Source: Planctomycetota bacterium (GTDB lineage Bacteria > Planctomycetota > Planctomycetia > Planctomycetales > Planctomycetaceae). Taken from it: 64,000 nucleotides of DNA. Positions 60,293-64,000 of the stretch are shown piece by piece. Numbering within the stretch: position 1 is the stretch's first letter; every line of letters begins with the position of its first letter. Location: positions 62,001 through 126,000 of the forward strand of contig JAHZKX010000045.1 of the NCBI GenBank assembly GCA_022600195.1. The letters are read 5' to 3'. The translations under genes were made by a program, and so were the position numbers. Below the pieces are notes generated by a model. It saw only the letters and a list, made by a program, of their open reading frames with translations, was not told the DNA's origin and searched no databases.

Positions 60293-61519
60293 TTGGAACG
60301 CCAGATCTTAAAAGCTCGCTGGGTATTTCCCGTCGAAGGGCCACCGCTTGAGGGTGCTGTAGTGGAAGTTGAAGGGTCTCGGATTGCTGCCGTTTATGCT
60401 GGCGATCATCCCCAAGCCACAGATTTGGGAAATGCAGCTTTGATTCCAGGTCTGGTGAATGCGCATACTCATTTAGAGTTCAGTGACCTCGAAAAACCGT
60501 TAGGTCCCGTTGCTCCCTTCACCGAATGGATTCGATCGGTAATGAAATCGCGTTTTGAGAGTTCTGGTCCTGCCGAGTCAAAAATTCAGCAGGGGATCAA
60601 AGAAAGTTTAGGAGCGGGCACAACCTGTCTGGGTGAAATAGCCACCAGTTCCGAAAGTTTACAGCTTTTAGAGCAGAGTCACCCTGCACCACATTCGGTG
60701 GTATTTCGTGAGTGTCTTGGTTTTTCAGCTGATCGGGTTTCTGAGCAGGAACAAATCGCCGCTGATTTTTTTGAGGAGCGGACGGGACCAGGTCATGAAG
60801 TGCCCATCGCCAGGGGGCTGAGTCCGCATGCCCCTTACAGTGTGAATCCGGATTTGTATTTGAGGCTGGTTCAGCTTGCCCGTGACCGGGGTGCACCTGT
60901 CGCCGTTCATCTGGCAGAGACTCGGGATGAGCTGGAATTTCTGGAACGAAAACAGGGGCCGTTTGTCGAATTGTTGACTGAACTGGGGCTCTGGGATTCG
61001 CAAATTTTACGGGATGGTTTGAGGATGTATGATTATCTGGCTCCACTTGCAGAATTGAGTTCTGCATTGGCCATTCATGGTAATTATTTTGGTGAAGCAG
61101 AAATCAAATTTTTAAAGCAGTCGCCGCAAATATCTGTTGTTTATTGTCCTCGGACGCACCATTATTTCGGGCATACTCCTCATCCCTGGCTCAAGATGAT
61201 TGGGCAAGGAATCAATGTGGCGATTGGAACTGACAGCCGGGCATCGAACCCGGATTTGAGTCTCTGGAATGAACTTCTGTTTTTACGCGGGCAATTTACA
61301 GAGGTTTCCACAGGTTTGATATTGGAATGCGGGACGTTCTCGGGCGCGCGTGCATTGGGGCTCTCTCAGGAAATCGGCTCTTTGGTAGCGGGAAAACGAG
61401 CTGATATGGCTCTGATTCAATTAGCTGACAGTTCAGACCCGCTCTCAGGCAGTGATCTTTTGTTAAATTCCCGGTCCTATGTTTCGCGTGTGATGCTGAA
61501 TGGGTGCTGGGTCAATTGA
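60293..61519 (+). CDS. Amidohydrolase, possible aminofutalosine deaminase (MqnX-like)
   Basis: 408 residues of the TrzA/ATZ metal-dependent hydrolase family. GLVNAHTHLEFSD has the HxH zinc ligands (His58, His60); AVHLAETRDELEF, LAIHGNYF and IGTDSRASNPDLSLWNELLFL supply the other metal and acid residues. This branch contains SAH/MTA and aminodeoxyfutalosine deaminases. With mqnA and mqnC 3.4 kb upstream, deamination of aminofutalosine in the menaquinone pathway is a good guess, but guanine or SAH deaminase is not excluded. The start appears to be TTG 60293. Confidence 0.8.
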   Translation: MERQILKARWVFPVEGPPLEGAVVEVEGSRIAAVYAGDHPQATDLGNAALIPGLVNAHTHLEFSDLEKPLGPVAPFTEWIRSVMKSRFESSGPAESKIQQGIKESLGAGTTCLGEIATSSESLQLLEQSHPAPHSVVFRECLGFSADRVSEQEQIAADFFEERTGPGHEVPIARGLSPHAPYSVNPDLYLRLVQLARDRGAPVAVHLAETRDELEFLERKQGPFVELLTELGLWDSQILRDGLRMYDYLAPLAELSSALAIHGNYFGEAEIKFLKQSPQISVVYCPRTHHYFGHTPHPWLKMIGQGINVAIGTDSRASNPDLSLWNELLFLRGQFTEVSTGLILECGTFSGARALGLSQEIGSLVAGKRADMALIQLADSSDPLSGSDLLLNSRSYVSRVMLNGCWVN

Positions 61520-61667
61520 TTTCGCAGAAAATCCGGTTACTCTATAATCTCTTAATACCGCATTTTGTGTGCTGGTATTTCAATGAAACAAGAGTAGATC
61601 TATCTGATTTGAATTGTCTTCAAAGTACTTTGAGCAAGCATCTCGAGCGTTGTTGAGGGAAGATGAA

Positions 61668-63572
61668 ATGGAAGAAAACGTGTCAATCGAATTTGGTCAG
61701 TCCGTACCCCAACAGTTATTTTCTTTGTCGGATGAAGAATTTTTACAGACGATTCAATGGAAGTCAAAACGAGCCGGAGAATTATGCAAGGCAGCCCAGG
61801 CAGGCGATGTCAATCGCTTCAGCAGGGCGTTGTGCACACACCTGAAAGAAGTCTCGAAGCAGAAGAAGCAAGGCAAGCATGCAGCTGAAATGTTGTGGGC
61901 ATCACTCTGGTCGGAGGAGGCTGAGGAAGGAACCAGCCGCTCGTCTGATTTAATCAGTCTGGTCAAGTCGGGCATCGAATTGTCGAACAAGAGCAGTAAG
62001 GCTTCCAAAAAAGAAAAGCGAAAAAAGTCACCTGAACTGAGCTGGGATGAGGTCAGTCGTTTGCTGGTGGTCTGGCTGGACCAAGTAACGATAACGGATC
62101 CTCTGCGGCCTTACGAGTTATTGCTGTTAACGGAATTATTAGAAAATGTTGGTTTTCGTTTGGCGCCTTCCACGCTTGTGCGTGTGTGGCGGCATAGTTT
62201 ATTTGCGGCTGCTTCACTTTGCTTTAATTTGGAAGAGACAGATTTTTCAGAAATTTCAGAAGACCAGATCATTCTGGTTTCAGCGGAGTTACCCTGGCGA
62301 TCAGGTTTTTTGTATTCGGAAATTTCAGGCGCAAAAAACTTTCGACAACTGGGTCAACAAAATTTACGCGATTGTTTTTTTGATCGAACCGATACCGACG
62401 GAACCCCACATGCAGATATTCTTCCCCGCCTGGATTTCTGGTTGGCTGCCTTGACGCGATCATTATTTATTGGCCGTGTCTGGGGAAAGTCTGTCTGGGA
62501 TCAAGAAGCGCAGGATCGATTTCAGTGGCTGGTTGAGACTCTTGTTTCTGCTTATGCTTGTTCTGGAAAAATGGCACTTTGTTCCAACCATACTGTAGCG
62601 CATCATGACCTGTTGACTTTAGCCACTTATTTTTCAGATCTTGGCGGCAGGAGTGTGGAACGGCTTTATTTAAAGTCACTGGATTCAGGGAAAAAGAATC
62701 CCAGGTTCTTCATTCAATCGGATGAACGACCTTCGAATCAGTCTGACTGGTCTGAGTGGGCTGTGCTCAGAAATTACTGGTCAGATGCCTCAAACCTGCT
62801 CGTTGTAACCTGGAATGGCGACCTGCCAGTTCTGAGTCTGTCGGCGATGGGTAAGTTATTGTTTGAGGGCTGTTGGGATTTTTCTCTGACTGTTGACGGG
62901 AAAGCTATTTCGGGTGATGGTGATTGGAGTACCCTCTGCTGGAACTCTGATGAGGATGCAGACTATTTAGAATTGCAGATGGATTTGGATTCAGGATACA
63001 AACTGGAACGCCAGATCTTACTTCCGCGCAATCAGCATTTTGCCTTTTTATCTGATATCGTTACGGGAACGGAGACAGCGAACATGGAATACCGTTCTAT
63101 GGTCCCTGTTGCACCGGGAATGACAAGTTCACTGAATGGCGAAACTCATGAGCTCATGCTCAAAACCAAAGGATTATCTGCCCGGGTCTTTCCGATTGGA
63201 CTGCCTCAGGAGCGGGATTTCTTTCAACCGGGTGGTTTGAAGTTGAATGATCAAAGTCAGCTCGAACTGCATCAGCAAGCCCCTGAAGCGAACGCGCTTT
63301 ATGCTCCGTTGATTATCGATTGGGAGCCGGAGCTGAAGCGAAAAGCTGCAGACTGGGCATCTTTGACTGTCAGTGAAGGGGGTAAAATTTCAGGCCGCGA
63401 TGAGGCTTCCGGTCATCGATTGCGAATTGGCGCACATCAATTACTGGTTTATCGCAGTTTGAAAAAAGGCGAAACTTCACGAGCGGTATTAGGGCACAAC
63501 ACTAATTATGAATCCGTGATCGGTCGATTTGATACGAATGGTGATTTATCGCCGCTCCTATTTGTCGAGTAG
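61668..63572 (+). CDS. Large hypothetical protein
   Basis: 634 residues from ATG 61668, which has GAGGGA about 9 nt upstream (the frame is open to TTG 61614). No signal peptide. The N-terminal ~110 residues are helical and charged with a Lys-rich segment (SSKASKKEKRKKSPE). The centre (about 130-340) is helical with a repeated W/L pattern and a HHDLLTLATYFSDLGG segment. The C-terminal half is beta-rich (WNGDLPVLSLSAMGKLLFEG, WNSDEDADYLELQMDLDSGYKLERQILLP). The layout loosely recalls heparinase II/III-like proteins, but I cannot confirm it. It lies 149 bp upstream of another unknown gene on the same strand. Confidence 0.75.
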   Translation: MEENVSIEFGQSVPQQLFSLSDEEFLQTIQWKSKRAGELCKAAQAGDVNRFSRALCTHLKEVSKQKKQGKHAAEMLWASLWSEEAEEGTSRSSDLISLVKSGIELSNKSSKASKKEKRKKSPELSWDEVSRLLVVWLDQVTITDPLRPYELLLLTELLENVGFRLAPSTLVRVWRHSLFAAASLCFNLEETDFSEISEDQIILVSAELPWRSGFLYSEISGAKNFRQLGQQNLRDCFFDRTDTDGTPHADILPRLDFWLAALTRSLFIGRVWGKSVWDQEAQDRFQWLVETLVSAYACSGKMALCSNHTVAHHDLLTLATYFSDLGGRSVERLYLKSLDSGKKNPRFFIQSDERPSNQSDWSEWAVLRNYWSDASNLLVVTWNGDLPVLSLSAMGKLLFEGCWDFSLTVDGKAISGDGDWSTLCWNSDEDADYLELQMDLDSGYKLERQILLPRNQHFAFLSDIVTGTETANMEYRSMVPVAPGMTSSLNGETHELMLKTKGLSARVFPIGLPQERDFFQPGGLKLNDQSQLELHQQAPEANALYAPLIIDWEPELKRKAADWASLTVSEGGKISGRDEASGHRLRIGAHQLLVYRSLKKGETSRAVLGHNTNYESVIGRFDTNGDLSPLLFVE

Positions 63573-63729
63573 TTTGCCTGAAATAACGTGAATCTTCCCT
63601 TTCTCGATTGGCAGGGTACTCAGGACAGCTGAGAATTCTTACAATGTAGACTGAGTCATGGGGACTTGAGTCAGGCCCGTCGAGCCAGAGATCAGTAAAA
63701 CTGTAGCGATCAAATTGAAGAGAAAAATC

Positions 63730-64000
63730 ATGTCTGAAGATGTATTTGCAGAACTGGAAACATTACAGCAGGAATCTCCTGAAGCTGTTCTTGAGCGTTT
63801 GATTGAAACGTTAAGGGCACAGAAAAATTATCATCGACTGTTTGACGCATTGCTGATGAAAGAGAAACAGTCGATGGGCGTTGAGTTGCTTCAGCCGACT
63901 TCGTTTGAGAATGTGGGAGAAGATCAGAAAAAAGAATTCGAGCTGGCCTACGTTGACGCGGCCCGGGAAGTGGGTCGCTTGTTTCTTGTTGAAAATCTCT
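63730..64000 (+). CDS. Unknown protein, 3' end outside window
   Basis: ATG 63730 opens a frame that stays open to the end of the window (about 90 codons). The visible part is helical and acidic (EDVFAELETLQQESPEAVLERLIETLRAQKNYHRLFDALLMKEKQ region). No motif recognised. It follows the 634-residue gene and may share its transcript. Confidence 0.65.
   Translation, partial: MSEDVFAELETLQQESPEAVLERLIETLRAQKNYHRLFDALLMKEKQSMGVELLQPTSFENVGEDQKKEFELAYVDAAREVGRLFLVENL

Noticed and set aside
1..64000. tRNA, rRNA, CRISPR, insertion sequence or prophage
   Set aside because: I saw no cloverleaf, regular direct repeats, transposase, integrase or phage structural genes.

Overview
The window looks like a stretch of ordinary chromosome from a planctomycete, most likely a Gimesia/Planctomyces-type marine species. 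This is inferred from gene content: a DUF1549/DUF1553 cytochrome-like protein paired with a DUF1501 protein, a second DUF1501 protein, many secreted alpha/beta hydrolases and lipoproteins with planctomycete-like architectures, a futalosine menaquinone pathway, LpxB, and a DtxR-fused metal permease that points to the PVC superphylum. I see no tRNA, rRNA, CRISPR array, insertion sequence, prophage or integration site. Nearly all the DNA is coding, mostly in short same-strand runs.

Layout. 0-9 kb: a truncated GT-C-like membrane protein with TPRs, a GH15-like protein, then a minus-strand housekeeping run (MnmE-like GTPase, coaX, xseB, xseA, a TIM-barrel isomerase). 9-21 kb: a large secreted protein of unknown role, scpB, a lipoprotein, a PNPOx-fold protein, a secreted hydrolase, an SLC13/TrkA-C permease, cysQ and a Gfo/Idh/MocA protein. 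21-30 kb: lpxB, rplU with a clear intrinsic terminator, RNase E/G, then ptsI-HPr-EIIA(Ntr)-hpf, a sugar-free PTS set next to a ribosome-hibernation factor. 30-36 kb: a cysteine-less FmdB-like protein, a secreted propeller-like protein, a Wza-type SLBB lipoprotein, a proline-rich lipoprotein, and an HD + PAS + GGDEF signalling protein. 37-46 kb: the DUF1549/1553-DUF1501 pair, a type II NADH dehydrogenase, a ceramidase-like protein and a second DUF1501 protein. 46-51 kb: a four-gene metal ABC transporter operon. 51-64 kb: a multi-domain esterase, proC, mqnA-mqnC, an ABC exporter whose permease is fused to a CPBP protease, an amidohydrolase that may be aminofutalosine deaminase, and two unknown genes, the last running off the window.

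The most interesting system is the metal transporter operon at 45.9-50.8 kb. Its gene order (binding protein, ATPase, permease, permease) matches chlamydial ytgABCD. Both permeases, not just one, carry a cytoplasmic C-terminal DtxR/MntR-like module (winged helix plus metal-binding dimerisation domain) that keeps most metal ligands. In Chlamydia a similar permease-repressor (YtgCR) is cleaved to release a metal-dependent repressor of its own operon. Here a perfect 12+12 bp palindrome lies just downstream of the -10 of a strong-looking promoter ahead of the operon, where a repressor operator would be expected, and no stand-alone DtxR-family gene is present in the window. The simplest inference is a self-regulating transporter with two sensor domains.

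Limits: domain calls come from reading sequence motifs, with no database searches. Start codons are uncertain for several genes because Shine-Dalgarno sequences are weak; alternatives are given in the entries.
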